This document shows, in pieces, positions 24,699 through 32,979 of a stretch of 59,700 nt of DNA. Location: contig JAMPEQ010000014.1 of assembly GCA_023665085.1 (NCBI GenBank), positions 1 to 59,700 on the forward strand, in the 5' to 3' direction. Each line of letters starts with the position of its first letter. Position 1 is the stretch's first letter. Source of the DNA: Bacteroides sp. (lineage in GTDB: Bacteria > Bacillota > Clostridia > Oscillospirales > Acutalibacteraceae). The notes under the pieces are model-generated. The model saw only the letters and a program-made list of their open reading frames with translations, had not been told where the DNA came from and searched no databases. The translations under genes and the position numbers were made by a program.

Positions 24699-25442
24699 AT
24701 GAATATGGAAACGGCTAAAAGACTTTATGAGTGCAGAAAATCTGCAGGATATTCTCAGGAGATGCTTGCAGAAAAAATAGGAGTATCGCGTCAGGCAATC
24801 TCAAAATGGGAGAGGGGAGAAAGCAGCCCCGACACTGATAATCTTATCGCACTTTCAAAGGTATATAACATTACAATTGACGAGCTTATTAATTCCGATG
24901 TTAAGCCTGAAAAGAAATCAGAAGAAACAGCTGAGGAAGCGGCTGAAGAATATGTAAGCTTTAAAAACGGAATTCATGTTCATAATGGCACTGACAAGGT
25001 TGATATAGATTTTTCGGGAATACATGTTGAAACAAATAAGGGCGAAAGTGTTCATATAGGCAAAGGCCGTGGTGTTCATATTGACGGCATTGATGAAAAA
25101 TATATTTTAAAGCATCATAAGGCTTTCAGTATGATTGAGGCGCTTGTGCCGATCCTTTCAATAATTGCATTTCTTGCTGTAGGCTTTGCACTTGAAAACG
25201 GATGGAAATACAGCTGGCTGATTTTTCTGCTGATACCGATTATTGAATCATTTATTGAAGCGGTAAAGCACCGTGATCCTAATCGTTTTGCTTATCCTGT
25301 TTTTGTTGCAGGCGTATATCTTACCTATGGTATGTGTATGAGTGTATGGCATCCTACGTGGATAATTTTTCTTACAATTCCAATATATTATATTGTTTTT
25401 GGTATCCTTAAGCCTAAAAAAGAAAAGAAAAATACTAATTAA
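24699..25442 (+). CDS. XRE-family regulator with C-terminal membrane domain
   Basis: 247 residues. Residues about 3-60 are a classical XRE/Cro helix-turn-helix (CRKSAGYSQEMLAEKIGVSR, then QAISKWERGESSPDTD). An acidic linker follows, then a stretch of short beta strands rich in HV/HI (about 85-140), and four hydrophobic segments in the C-terminal 110 residues. It is thus a membrane-tethered repressor, a form typically sensing envelope state. Start ATG 24699 has GAGGTGA upstream; the longer frame from 24627 would begin inside the operator. Located directly after alr. Confidence 0.88.
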   Translation: MNMETAKRLYECRKSAGYSQEMLAEKIGVSRQAISKWERGESSPDTDNLIALSKVYNITIDELINSDVKPEKKSEETAEEAAEEYVSFKNGIHVHNGTDKVDIDFSGIHVETNKGESVHIGKGRGVHIDGIDEKYILKHHKAFSMIEALVPILSIIAFLAVGFALENGWKYSWLIFLLIPIIESFIEAVKHRDPNRFAYPVFVAGVYLTYGMCMSVWHPTWIIFLTIPIYYIVFGILKPKKEKKNTN

Positions 25443-25460
25443 ATATGAATAAATAAATTA

Positions 25461-25492
25461 AAAGAGAAGTTCAATTGAACTTCTCTTTTTTA
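25461..25492. terminator. Bidirectional terminator
   Basis: 25461-25488 is a perfect 28-nt palindrome with an A-run left and T-run right; it ends the XRE gene and the converging surface-protein gene. Confidence 0.9.
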
Positions 25493-25503
25493 GTTAGTTT
25501 TCG

Positions 25504-28500
25504 TTATTCTTTTTTCTTATTCTTTTTCAGCAGGATTAAAAGTAAAATCAATGCAAGCAGTATTGCACATGCAATACAAGACAAGATAATAATACCTTTT
25601 TTGTTATTATTTTTATCACTATTCTTATCAGTTTCAGAACCTCTGTTACCTTCTTCTGAATTTGAAGAATTATTTTCCGTGCTGTTGCTTTTATCTTCCT
25701 CTTTTTCTTCTGCTGTGGTTTTTGTTTCTGCCTTTTTTTCAGTATTATCACCGGCACTGTTGCTGATTGTGGTTTTCTCATTATCAGACTGAGTTTGGTT
25801 GTTTTTGTCTGAAGCAGATGATGTTTTTTCATTTACAGCAATGTTGTTTTTATTATCTGCTGCAGCAGACGAATTATTTGAATTATTATTTTGATTTGCA
25901 GTTTCACCTTTGTCTGTATTGCTGTTGTCTGAATTTGCATTATTTGTATTGTTAGAAGAATTATCGTTATCAGGTTTGTTTTGGTTGCTGTCAGACGAAT
26001 TATTAAATACATTTGCCTGAGTGTAATCCCTTACATACATAACAACAATATCTTCTCCGCCGGAGAGCTCCTGTGCATTCATATATGAATTTACAAATAC
26101 CTTTCCTACAGTATACATCCAGCCTGAATTTCCACCATAATCTTTTTCAGCAAGACCATTTACAGATGAAACATAACTTCCTTTTGCTGTATAGTACATG
26201 TTGTTATCAGCAAGTAATTTCTTGAATACTTCAAATACAGTTGCGCCCTTTGTAAAGGAGTTTTCAGTAGTTTTTGAAATCATTGTTGTTCCGTCAAGTC
26301 CCAGCAGAGTAAAAGTTACGCTGATTGGCTTGTCAAGTTTTTTCTTAAATAATGCAAGCTTAGCACTGTATGCAGATGCCTTGTTTGATGAAGGCATAAC
26401 AGCAAAGCTGTCAGTATAATTTCCAGCACCTACAGCCATAACATATGCACTTACAGGCTGTTTGTAAAGCTGTTTGAATTTTGCCAATGCCTCTGCATCA
26501 TAGTTATTTGCATTAATAAATTTAGTATAATATTTTCCAAGTGTTTCATCAGTAAGAACACTGTTTATTTTAACAAAGGTGTCTTCGTCAGGAGTTTGAT
26601 TTAAGATAAGAGTTTCATTTGAAATTAAATCTTTGTCGCTTGTGCGGAATAATCTCCAGTCCTCCTGCTCTTCCCAGTCCGGCAATTCGTCAACAATGAC
26701 ACCATTGCCTTGTATATCGGAATGACGGTAAATAAAATCAACACCGGATTTATCATTGTTCCATACAATTTGCTTATAAGGCGTTAAGTTGTCAATTATA
26801 CTATATGTGTCAGCATTATTGCCAAGCAAGCCGTTTGCGTAATTCGTCTTTGCCTGATCCATTAAATCAAGTGCAGCGTTTATTTCTGCACGGCTCAAAT
26901 GCTTAACATTAACAGTTATATCCTTTGCTGCAAAAAGATTAGGGTTAGTTTTGCTCTCTATTTTTATGGTGAGAGTTACCTGCTTGTCTGCTGTGTTGTT
27001 TTCACCGAGAGGTCTGTAAACATAGGCTCTGAAGCTGTTTATTTCAATTACATCTGTATCAGAGCTTGTAACAGAAAATTTATAGTTCCAGTAATCCCAG
27101 TATTTTCCGTAATTAAGCTCTGCCAGCTCTTCTGCTGTTACAACCTTGCTTGGAATAATAAGCTGAATATCATTGTCAACAGCTGATGGGTTCAGCTTTT
27201 CTTTGGTTGCTGAATTTGTCAGCTTGTCTGCTGTGTAGCAGGCAAGAATTTTGTTCATTGCATCGAGGCTTTGATCGATTTCTTCATTTGATAATGGATT
27301 GATTGTAATCTCGAATTCCTTTGCTATTGTAACATTTGTTGATGGATTTGTAATGTTGGCAGTCAGTGTAACAATGTGCTCTGTACTGTCACGATAAATA
27401 TTTCCTGTATAAGCGTTATAGATGGCATCGGCACTGCCCTGTCGGTTTTCATCACTTATTGCCAGATGTTTTTCGTCTGAGCTTGTCCAGTTAATCCATG
27501 CGAATGAATACTTGTCTCCTCTTATGCAGGAAGGCAAATTCAAGCTTGATGAAACTGAATTTAATGACTCATTTTCACCGCAGACAGTCTCTTCACTGAG
27601 TACAGTGTCTGCAGAGCTTTCAAGAGATTTTTTTACATTACTTGTATCCCATGGCACTAAAAGGGAATAAATGTTAGTTGTTGGATAAATTACAGTTTTG
27701 TCATTAAAGGTCAGATTGAAAAATACCTGCACTTGTTTGCCGTCGGCATAGCTGTTGTCAGAATTTATCGGATAATTAATTTTACCGTTCTTTGAAATAA
27801 GATTTTCGTCTTCCGTAGAATTAATTGTAACTGTTACACCGTCATATCCCTTGTTTTTTAAAATTTGCTGAAATTTAAAAATAATATTTGTGTCCTGCTC
27901 ATAAACAGGCTGAAGGGACTTAAAATTATACTCCATTGAGTTAAGAATTTCCTGCAGGTATATATCTGCATCTATATCCTCAGACCATACATTGATGTCA
28001 AAGCTTTTTGTTTCGATTGCTTCACCGCAGGTGATTTCTGCAGTAAGAGTAACGACTGAAATATTTTTGTCGGGGAGAGTAACAACACCATTATTGCTGA
28101 TTATATCAGTATTACTGCTGCTCCAGCTTACTGAGCACTCGTTTATTTCTAATGGAAGCTTTAAAGTGCAGCTTTCCTTTACTGTCAGTGTATCTAATGT
28201 AAGCTCTTCAACAGCCCTTTTGACCTTTTCGAGATTTTCTTTTTTCTTTTGTTCAGCAGCTTCCTCTTCAGGAGTTAATTTGTTCTGCCAGATAAAAACA
28301 GGATATCCGTTATTTTTGTTTTTTGTGTCTTCTGTAAACAGCTTATTGTCATCTGCATTCAAATTTGACAAAAGGGAAGCTGTGTCAGTTATTTTTTCAT
28401 ATCCTGATGCACTTCCGCCTGGGACAGTTGTTTCGTCATTTAAGTAGTAGCAGTTAGTAATAACAGCGTTGCTGAAACCGCATATGCCGCTGCTGCTGTT

Positions 28501-29256
28501 ACCTATATTATAGCAATAGCTGATTGAGCCTGTAGTTTGCTGACCGGAAATACCTGCACTTCGTGTTGTGCCATTTATAGTACCTGTGTTATAACAGCTT
28601 GAGATAACCGTTTTTGCTGTTGTGTAGCCGAGGATACCGCCTGCATATCTACCATTTATTTCACCTGCATTGTAACATCCTGTAATAGATGATGCCACTT
28701 TGCTGTTAGATACGATATTGCCGACTATACCTCCGACATAGTTTCCCTTTGCTGTAACAGATCCGCTGAAAGAGCAGTTTTCAACACTGCCGCCCTGCAC
28801 TTTTCCTACAATACCTCCTGCGGTATTTCCTGTAGTTGAAACATTACCGATTACACTTAAATTTTTTACTGTGCCTCCATAAACACAATAAAATAATCCG
28901 TAAAATGCATTGCTTGTATTAATGGAAAGACCTGATATAGTATGACCTTGACCGTCAAATGTGCCTGTGAATGCATCTGCCGGATATCCGCTTGCTGAAA
29001 GACCGATAGGTGTCCATTCATTTTCACCGAGGTAAATATCATCAGTTAAAACGGCACTTATATTTGAGCTGGTTTTTGACTCTTCTGCAAACCAGGCAAG
29101 CTCAGCTCCGCTTCCGATTTGATAAACATTATCTGTCTGAATAGGTTCGGTTTTAGTGCTTCCGTCCCATGCAGTACTTGCAAATACAGGTATTGCCGGC
29201 AATATTGATGTTATCATCAATACTGAAAGCAGCAGGGACAATAATCTTTTTTTCAT
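25504..29256 (-). CDS. B12-riboswitch-controlled surface protein with GLUG, aBig-like and DUF4430 domains
   Basis: 1250-residue exported protein. Signal peptide 1-27. Residues about 45-320 hold GLUG-type repeats (GTFDGQGHTISGLSI, then several AGGIVG and AGGILGY units with CYN). About 340-900 contain several atrophied bacterial Ig-like modules (VSWSSSNTDIIS; INWTSSDEKHLAIS). About 970-1085 is a DUF4430 domain, the transcobalamin C-terminal-like fold, with GGNSGWMYTVGKVF. A roughly 130-residue Asn/Ser/Lys-rich stalk follows, then one TM (about 1222-1245) and a Lys tail; there is no LPXTG. The start overlaps the small upstream gene by four bases. With a cobalamin riboswitch upstream, capture of B12 at the cell surface is the obvious hypothesis. 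Confidence 0.88.
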   Translation of the reverse strand: MKKRLLSLLLSVLMITSILPAIPVFASTAWDGSTKTEPIQTDNVYQIGSGAELAWFAEESKTSSNISAVLTDDIYLGENEWTPIGLSASGYPADAFTGTFDGQGHTISGLSINTSNAFYGLFYCVYGGTVKNLSVIGNVSTTGNTAGGIVGKVQGGSVENCSFSGSVTAKGNYVGGIVGNIVSNSKVASSITGCYNAGEINGRYAGGILGYTTAKTVISSCYNTGTINGTTRSAGISGQQTTGSISYCYNIGNSSSGICGFSNAVITNCYYLNDETTVPGGSASGYEKITDTASLLSNLNADDNKLFTEDTKNKNNGYPVFIWQNKLTPEEEAAEQKKKENLEKVKRAVEELTLDTLTVKESCTLKLPLEINECSVSWSSSNTDIISNNGVVTLPDKNISVVTLTAEITCGEAIETKSFDINVWSEDIDADIYLQEILNSMEYNFKSLQPVYEQDTNIIFKFQQILKNKGYDGVTVTINSTEDENLISKNGKINYPINSDNSYADGKQVQVFFNLTFNDKTVIYPTTNIYSLLVPWDTSNVKKSLESSADTVLSEETVCGENESLNSVSSSLNLPSCIRGDKYSFAWINWTSSDEKHLAISDENRQGSADAIYNAYTGNIYRDSTEHIVTLTANITNPSTNVTIAKEFEITINPLSNEEIDQSLDAMNKILACYTADKLTNSATKEKLNPSAVDNDIQLIIPSKVVTAEELAELNYGKYWDYWNYKFSVTSSDTDVIEINSFRAYVYRPLGENNTADKQVTLTIKIESKTNPNLFAAKDITVNVKHLSRAEINAALDLMDQAKTNYANGLLGNNADTYSIIDNLTPYKQIVWNNDKSGVDFIYRHSDIQGNGVIVDELPDWEEQEDWRLFRTSDKDLISNETLILNQTPDEDTFVKINSVLTDETLGKYYTKFINANNYDAEALAKFKQLYKQPVSAYVMAVGAGNYTDSFAVMPSSNKASAYSAKLALFKKKLDKPISVTFTLLGLDGTTMISKTTENSFTKGATVFEVFKKLLADNNMYYTAKGSYVSSVNGLAEKDYGGNSGWMYTVGKVFVNSYMNAQELSGGEDIVVMYVRDYTQANVFNNSSDSNQNKPDNDNSSNNTNNANSDNSNTDKGETANQNNNSNNSSAAADNKNNIAVNEKTSSASDKNNQTQSDNEKTTISNSAGDNTEKKAETKTTAEEKEEDKSNSTENNSSNSEEGNRGSETDKNSDKNNNKKGIIILSCIACAILLALILLLILLKKNKKKE

Positions 29257-29522
29257 TCTTTGTTTTCCTCCTTAAAATGTTTTTTCCTGTATTTGATTTG
29301 ATTTTCTTTGGCACGACGGCGCTTTTCACGCTTTTGTTCAATTTTCTTCAGATCGGGTGCTTTTACACCCGCTGCTTCCAAGGCTCTGGGCCATGGACCG
29401 AAAAATGATTTAATCATGTTTACTGTTTCATTATCAAAATCAGACTTTTTAGGAAAATGTCCAAGCTCTTCCGTTTTTTGCTGTATCATAAAAATGCACT
29501 GCTCTTTTGTAATTTTGCTCAT
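29253..29522 (-). CDS. Small homing-endonuclease-associated-repeat protein
   Basis: 89 residues. The core CIFMIQQKTEELGHFPKKSD through FGPWPRALEAAGV matches the roughly 40-residue repeat found beside HNH homing endonucleases and in small DNA-binding proteins, here as one copy with a very basic C-terminal tail (EQKREKRRRAKENQIKYRKK). No nuclease domain is present, so it is probably a DNA- or RNA-binding protein. First gene after the cobalamin riboswitch terminator; ribosome site GGAG; its TGA stop overlaps the surface-protein ATG. Confidence 0.72.
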   Translation of the reverse strand: MSKITKEQCIFMIQQKTEELGHFPKKSDFDNETVNMIKSFFGPWPRALEAAGVKAPDLKKIEQKREKRRRAKENQIKYRKKHFKEENKE

Positions 29523-29544
29523 ATTTGCTCCAATCTCTTACAAA

Positions 29545-29582
29545 TAAAAATGCACATTTCTACAAAACGTAAAAATGTGCAA
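29545..29582 (-). terminator. Riboswitch expression-platform terminator
   Basis: 9-bp stem (29573-29581 / 29551-29559) followed on the minus strand by TTTTTATTT, 23 nt before the first ATG. Fits a transcription-attenuation platform of the upstream riboswitch. Confidence 0.8.
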
Positions 29583-29626
29583 CATAATTTTTGCAAGCCA
29601 AAAAATCCAAAAGAATGCAGCTGCTC

Positions 29627-29801
29627 TTTGGTACTCACATAAAACGGTTGCACTCTTCCTACCCAAAAGTGTATACAGGTAACCCTGTTTTTCAGCAGGA
29701 ATTCCGACTTATTAAAATATGTATAATTTTAAATCACGGTAATGGCGGTTGCGACGGATTTTCACCGAACTTCCCCTTGAATGCAATAATGCAACACCAA
29801 A
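29627..29801 (-). promoter_or_regulatory. Cobalamin riboswitch
   Basis: Minus-strand aptamer of about 175 nt. The conserved core reads GGGGAAGTTCGGTGAAAATC, matching the cobalamin box GGGAA..GGTG.AAATCC. The later AGTCGGAATTCCTGC matches the AGyCaGaagACCTGC segment, and a peripheral GGTAGGAAGAGTGCAACC arm follows. P1 closes as TTTGGT (29801-29796) with ACCAAA (29632-29627). A terminator lies downstream, so cobalamin should switch off the HNH-repeat/surface-protein operon. Confidence 0.87.
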
Positions 29802-29889
29802 AAACAGATTTATTAAATTTTTTGTTATTCTATCACTATATATTCTGATTGTCAAGGCTGAAAAAATAATACAAGCTATTTGAAAGCAC

Positions 29890-29927
29890 AAAAAAGCCGT
29901 AACGGAGATTTAATTCCGTTACGGCTT
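29890..29927 (-). terminator. Intrinsic terminator of pnp
   Basis: 13-bp stem (29915-29927 / 29894-29906) followed by TTTTTT on the minus strand. The interval between it and the riboswitch 5' end (29802-29889) is AT-rich and must hold the riboswitch promoter, but no clear hexamer pair stands out. Confidence 0.88.
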
Positions 29928-29941
29928 AGGATTATTTGAGA

Positions 29942-32122
29942 TTATCTTCTTGGTCTGTTATCTCTTCTTGGCTTTCTTGGTGCTTCGTCAATATCGTTTT
30001 CAGGTGTCATTCCCTCAACCTCAATTAAGTAGTCACGTCTTGAAAGGTTGATTCTGCCCTGATCATCGATCTCGATGCATTTTACTGCAATTGAATCGCC
30101 AACATTAACAACATCTTCAACCTTTTCAGTTCTCTTAACATCAAGCTTTGAAATATGAACAAGACCTTCTTTGCCCGGCGCAATTTCAACAAATGCACCG
30201 AAATTCATAATCCTTGTAACAATACCATTATAGAAAGTGTTAACTTCAGGATCAGTAGCAATAAGCTTAACAATGTTTACTGCGCCCTCACACTTTTCTG
30301 CGTCAACACCGCTGATATAAACTCTGCCATCCTCTTCAATGTTAATCTTAACATCATAGTCAGCCTGAATTTCCTGAATAACCTTACCGCCCTTACCGAT
30401 AACATCACCGATTTTCTCAGGATTGATAGAAAGGGTGTACATCTTTGGTGCATACTTTGAAAGTTCTTTTCTTGGCTCGCTGATTACAGGAAGCATGATT
30501 TCATCAAGGATGTAGTTTCTTGCTTTATGAGTTTTCTCAAAAGCTTCTTTGATGATTTCAGGTGTAAGACCATGAACTTTGAGGTCCATCTGGATAGCTG
30601 TGATACCGTTCTTTGTACCTGCAACCTTAAAGTCCATATCACCATAGAAATCTTCAAGTCCCTGAATATCTACCATTGTCATGAAGTCGCCGTAAACGCC
30701 GTCATCACCTGTGATAAGACCACAGCTGATACCGGCAACAGGAGCTTTGATAGGAACGCCTGCAGCCATAAGTGAAAGAGTCGAGCCGCAGATTGAACCC
30801 TGTGATGTAGATCCGTTTGAAGAAAGAACCTCTGATACAACTCTTATTGCATATGGGAATTCATCAACTGACGGGAGAACAGGAATAAGTGCCTTTTCTG
30901 CAAGAGCACCATGACCGATTTCTCTTCTTCCCGGACCTCTTGATGGCTTTGTCTCACCAACAGAGTATGATGGGAAGTTATAGTGGTGAATATATCTCTT
31001 TTCGGTTTGCTCGTCAAGACCATCAAGCATCTGTGAGTCGCTCATAGGACCGAGAGTTGTAACTGACAGCACCTGAGTCTGACCTCTTGTGAACAAGCCT
31101 GAGCCGTGTGCTCTTGCAAGCAGGTCAACTTCTGCGTTAAGAGGACGGATTTCGTCAATTCCTCTGCCGTCAACTCTCTTGTGCTCGTCTTTAAGCCATG
31201 CTCTTACAACGTGCTTCTGTACGAGGTACATGATTTCATCAAGTTTGCCCTCGTTGCCTTCAAAACGCTCGTCAAATTTCTCATGAACTGCTGCATAGAT
31301 AGGAAGAAGAGCCTCATCACGAACAAGCTTGTCATCTGTATCAAGAGCCTTCTTAACATCCTCAATGCAGAATTCCTCGATTTCTGCCATAATTGCAGGA
31401 TCAGGATCTGATGATTCATAAGCAAATTTAGGCTTGCCGATTTCATCAACAATACCATTAATGAACTGAACAATTTTCTTGTTCTCTTCATGACCTGCCA
31501 TTATTGCATTGAACATTGTTTCGTCATCAATCTCGTTTGCACCTGCCTCAATCATAGCTACAAGATCAGCAGTTGAAGCAACTGTAAGCACAAGGTCGCT
31601 TTTTTCTCTCTGCTCAAGATTTGGATTGATAACAATTTCGCCGTCAACGAGACCTACATTTACTGATGATATAGGGCCTGCCCATGGAATATCTGAAATT
31701 GCAATTGCAGCAGATACACCGATTGCCGCTGTAATTTCAGGTGAACAGTCAGGATCAACAGACATAACTGTTGCAACAACTGAGCAGTCGTTTCTTAAAT
31801 CCTTAGGGAATAATGGTCTGATAGGTCGGTCAATACAACGTGATGTGAGTATTGCCTTTTCACCGGCTCTTCCTTCACGGCGAAGAAAAGAACCCGGAAT
31901 TCTGCCTACTGAATACATTTTCTCTTCATAGTCAACTGAAAGAGGGAAGAAGTCAACGCCCTCTCTTGGCTTTGCAGATGCAGTTACTGTGCAAAGAACC
32001 TCTGTCTCGCCGTAGCGTGCCATTATAGCAGCGTTTGCAAGACCGGCCATTTTGCCTGTTTCAAGTGTAAGCTTTCTGCCTGCAAGTTCAGTTTCCCATA
32101 CTTTAAAGTTTTTGAAAAACAT
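29942..32122 (-). CDS. pnp: Polyribonucleotide nucleotidyltransferase
   Basis: 726-residue 3'-5' phosphorolytic exoribonuclease (PNPase). Two RNase PH-like domains: the first begins KLTLETGKMAGLANAAIMAR, the second includes NFPSYSVGETKPSRGPGRREIGHG. They are followed by KH (PEKIGDVIGKGGKVIQEI) and S1 (NGIVTRIMNFGAFVEIAPGK) RNA-binding domains and a short Arg-rich tail. Full length. Acts in mRNA decay with RNase J/Y and CshA. Downstream of rpsO as in most bacteria, with a long hairpin in its leader that may serve autoregulation. Ribosome site GAGGTATG. Confidence 0.97.
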   Translation of the reverse strand: MFFKNFKVWETELAGRKLTLETGKMAGLANAAIMARYGETEVLCTVTASAKPREGVDFFPLSVDYEEKMYSVGRIPGSFLRREGRAGEKAILTSRCIDRPIRPLFPKDLRNDCSVVATVMSVDPDCSPEITAAIGVSAAIAISDIPWAGPISSVNVGLVDGEIVINPNLEQREKSDLVLTVASTADLVAMIEAGANEIDDETMFNAIMAGHEENKKIVQFINGIVDEIGKPKFAYESSDPDPAIMAEIEEFCIEDVKKALDTDDKLVRDEALLPIYAAVHEKFDERFEGNEGKLDEIMYLVQKHVVRAWLKDEHKRVDGRGIDEIRPLNAEVDLLARAHGSGLFTRGQTQVLSVTTLGPMSDSQMLDGLDEQTEKRYIHHYNFPSYSVGETKPSRGPGRREIGHGALAEKALIPVLPSVDEFPYAIRVVSEVLSSNGSTSQGSICGSTLSLMAAGVPIKAPVAGISCGLITGDDGVYGDFMTMVDIQGLEDFYGDMDFKVAGTKNGITAIQMDLKVHGLTPEIIKEAFEKTHKARNYILDEIMLPVISEPRKELSKYAPKMYTLSINPEKIGDVIGKGGKVIQEIQADYDVKINIEEDGRVYISGVDAEKCEGAVNIVKLIATDPEVNTFYNGIVTRIMNFGAFVEIAPGKEGLVHISKLDVKRTEKVEDVVNVGDSIAVKCIEIDDQGRINLSRRDYLIEVEGMTPENDIDEAPRKPRRDNRPRR

Positions 32123-32160
32123 TTTACATACCTCATTTCTGAATAAATTTATTTTAATGA

Positions 32161-32237
32161 AAGGAGGTGCAATAGTAATAAATTCAACCTACACACTGCG
32201 TATAGACTCAATTTACTACTATTGTCTGCCCCTCCTT
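32161..32237 (-). promoter_or_regulatory. Long leader hairpin upstream of pnp
   Basis: Arms at 32161-32184 and 32210-32237 pair as AAGGAGG, CAATAGTA and TAAATT blocks interrupted by one internal loop and one mismatch, about 21 bp in all. It lies between rpsO and pnp, where E. coli has its RNase III processing hairpin for PNPase autoregulation; the same role here is inference. Confidence 0.6.
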
Positions 32238-32249
32238 AAATTATGTAAG

Positions 32250-32295
32250 AAAAAAGTAAACAAGGCAAGCACTGTGTAAAAAATAGTGCCTGCCT
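32250..32295 (-). terminator. Weak terminator after rpsO
   Basis: 11-bp stem with one G-U (32285-32295 / 32263-32273), but the T6 tract lies about 8 nt beyond the stem. Probably partial, allowing read-through into pnp. Confidence 0.55.
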
Positions 32296-32304
32296 GATTG
32301 ACAA

Positions 32305-32580
32305 TTATCTGTCAAGAGTATCACGGATACCAAGCTTTTTGATAAGAGCACGATATCTTTCAATATCTTTGTTGTAAAGATAAACAAGAAGATTTCTTCT
32401 GTGACCAACCATCTTTAAAAGACCGCGGCGTGAGTGATGATCCTTCTTGTGCACCTTAAGATGCTCTGTAAGCTCATTGATTCTTGTTGTGAGAACAGCA
32501 ACCTGTACCTCAGGAGAACCTGTATCGCCCTCGTGAGTAGCATACTCAGCGATAATAGCCTGTTTTTCAGCCTGTGTCAT
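32305..32580 (-). CDS. rpsO: 30S ribosomal protein S15
   Basis: 91 residues. The family core is intact: [20 protein letters not shown], then [20 protein letters not shown], binding the central domain of 16S rRNA. I use the ATG at 32580 (GAGGTGAAAATT upstream), not the longer in-frame start at 32664, which would translate the structured leader. Followed by pnp, the usual rpsO-pnp order. Confidence 0.97.
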   Translation of the reverse strand: MTQAEKQAIIAEYATHEGDTGSPEVQVAVLTTRINELTEHLKVHKKDHHSRRGLLKMVGHRRNLLVYLYNKDIERYRALIKKLGIRDTLDR

Positions 32581-32686
32581 AATTTTCACCTCATTTGATA
32601 TTATTTGCCGAATGCGATAAACACAGAAAATGGGATAGGTGACACTCAAAGAGTTTGCACCCATAACCGAGTAATATCGTTACAGC
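32581..32686 (-). promoter_or_regulatory. rpsO leader with hairpin
   Basis: About 106-nt leader. 32630-32664 folds into a hairpin (ACTC / GAGT tip, GGTG / CACC and CCCA / TGGG lower pairs). S15 genes are commonly autoregulated through leader structures; a specific match to a known S15 leader class cannot be shown by eye. Confidence 0.4.
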
Positions 32687-32692
32687 GAAATG

Positions 32693-32721
32693 ATTATATC
32701 ATATTAGTTATTATTTGTAAA
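32693..32721 (-). promoter_or_regulatory. Promoter of rpsO
   Basis: Minus strand TTTACA (32721-32716), 17-nt spacer, TATAAT (32698-32693). Confidence 0.72.
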
Positions 32722-32724
32722 GGT

Positions 32725-32874
32725 TTATTTTTTATAAACATTATTATATAAAGTCTTCACTTGGACTTTTGTAAAGGATTGCTTTTTAATCCGTCTTCCG
32801 CATTTTGCACATAATTCCAAATAATTGGAAATTTCAGCATTGCAATAATTGCAGAATATAGTATTCTCTTTCAT
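32725..32874 (-). CDS. 49-residue zinc-ribbon microprotein
   Basis: A very short gene: ATG 32874, TAA at 32727-32725. The protein begins MKENTIFCNYCNAEISNYLE and continues LCAKCGRR, giving a C-x2-C ... C-x2-C zinc knuckle (Cys8, Cys11, Cys22, Cys25) and a basic tail. The ribosome site AAAGGAGGA is excellent and the promoter is a perfect consensus, so it is very likely real despite its size. Divergent from a small XRE repressor; the two operator copies flank its promoter, so the repressor probably controls it. Function unknown; may bind nucleic acid or a protein partner. Confidence 0.8.
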   Translation of the reverse strand: MKENTIFCNYCNAEISNYLELCAKCGRRIKKQSFTKVQVKTLYNNVYKK

Positions 32875-32890
32875 TTGTAAATCCTCCTTT

Positions 32891-32906
32891 ATAACCTAAT
32901 GGTTAT
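32891..32906. promoter_or_regulatory. Operator copy 1
   Basis: ATAACCTAATGGTTAT, a perfect 6-bp inverted repeat with a 4-nt centre, just downstream of the -10 of the zinc-ribbon gene. Related to copy 2 at 32945-32960. Confidence 0.6.
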
Positions 32907-32916
32907 AATTTGAAAA

Positions 32917-32945
32917 ATTATAGCATAATTATGATAACGTGTCAA
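32917..32945 (-). promoter_or_regulatory. Perfect consensus promoter of the zinc-ribbon gene
   Basis: Minus strand TTGACA (32945-32940), 17-nt spacer, TATAAT (32922-32917). The -35 touches operator copy 2. Confidence 0.8.
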
Positions 32946-32960
32946 TAACCAAATAGTTAT
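32945..32960. promoter_or_regulatory. Operator copy 2
   Basis: ATAACCAAATAGTTAT, same ATAACC-N4-xGTTAT pattern as copy 1 with one mismatch. It lies between the two divergent start points, about 20 nt before the XRE start. Confidence 0.6.
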
Positions 32961-32979
32961 AAAATGCAGAGGTGATATT

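Noticed and set aside
25504-26100. Tandem DNA repeats in the surface-protein stalk
   Set aside because: Asn/Ser/Lys-rich low complexity without a fixed repeat unit; typical surface-protein stalk.
32581-32664. Extended N-terminus for S15
   Set aside because: Overlaps the structured leader; S15 normally begins at the chosen ATG with a good ribosome site.
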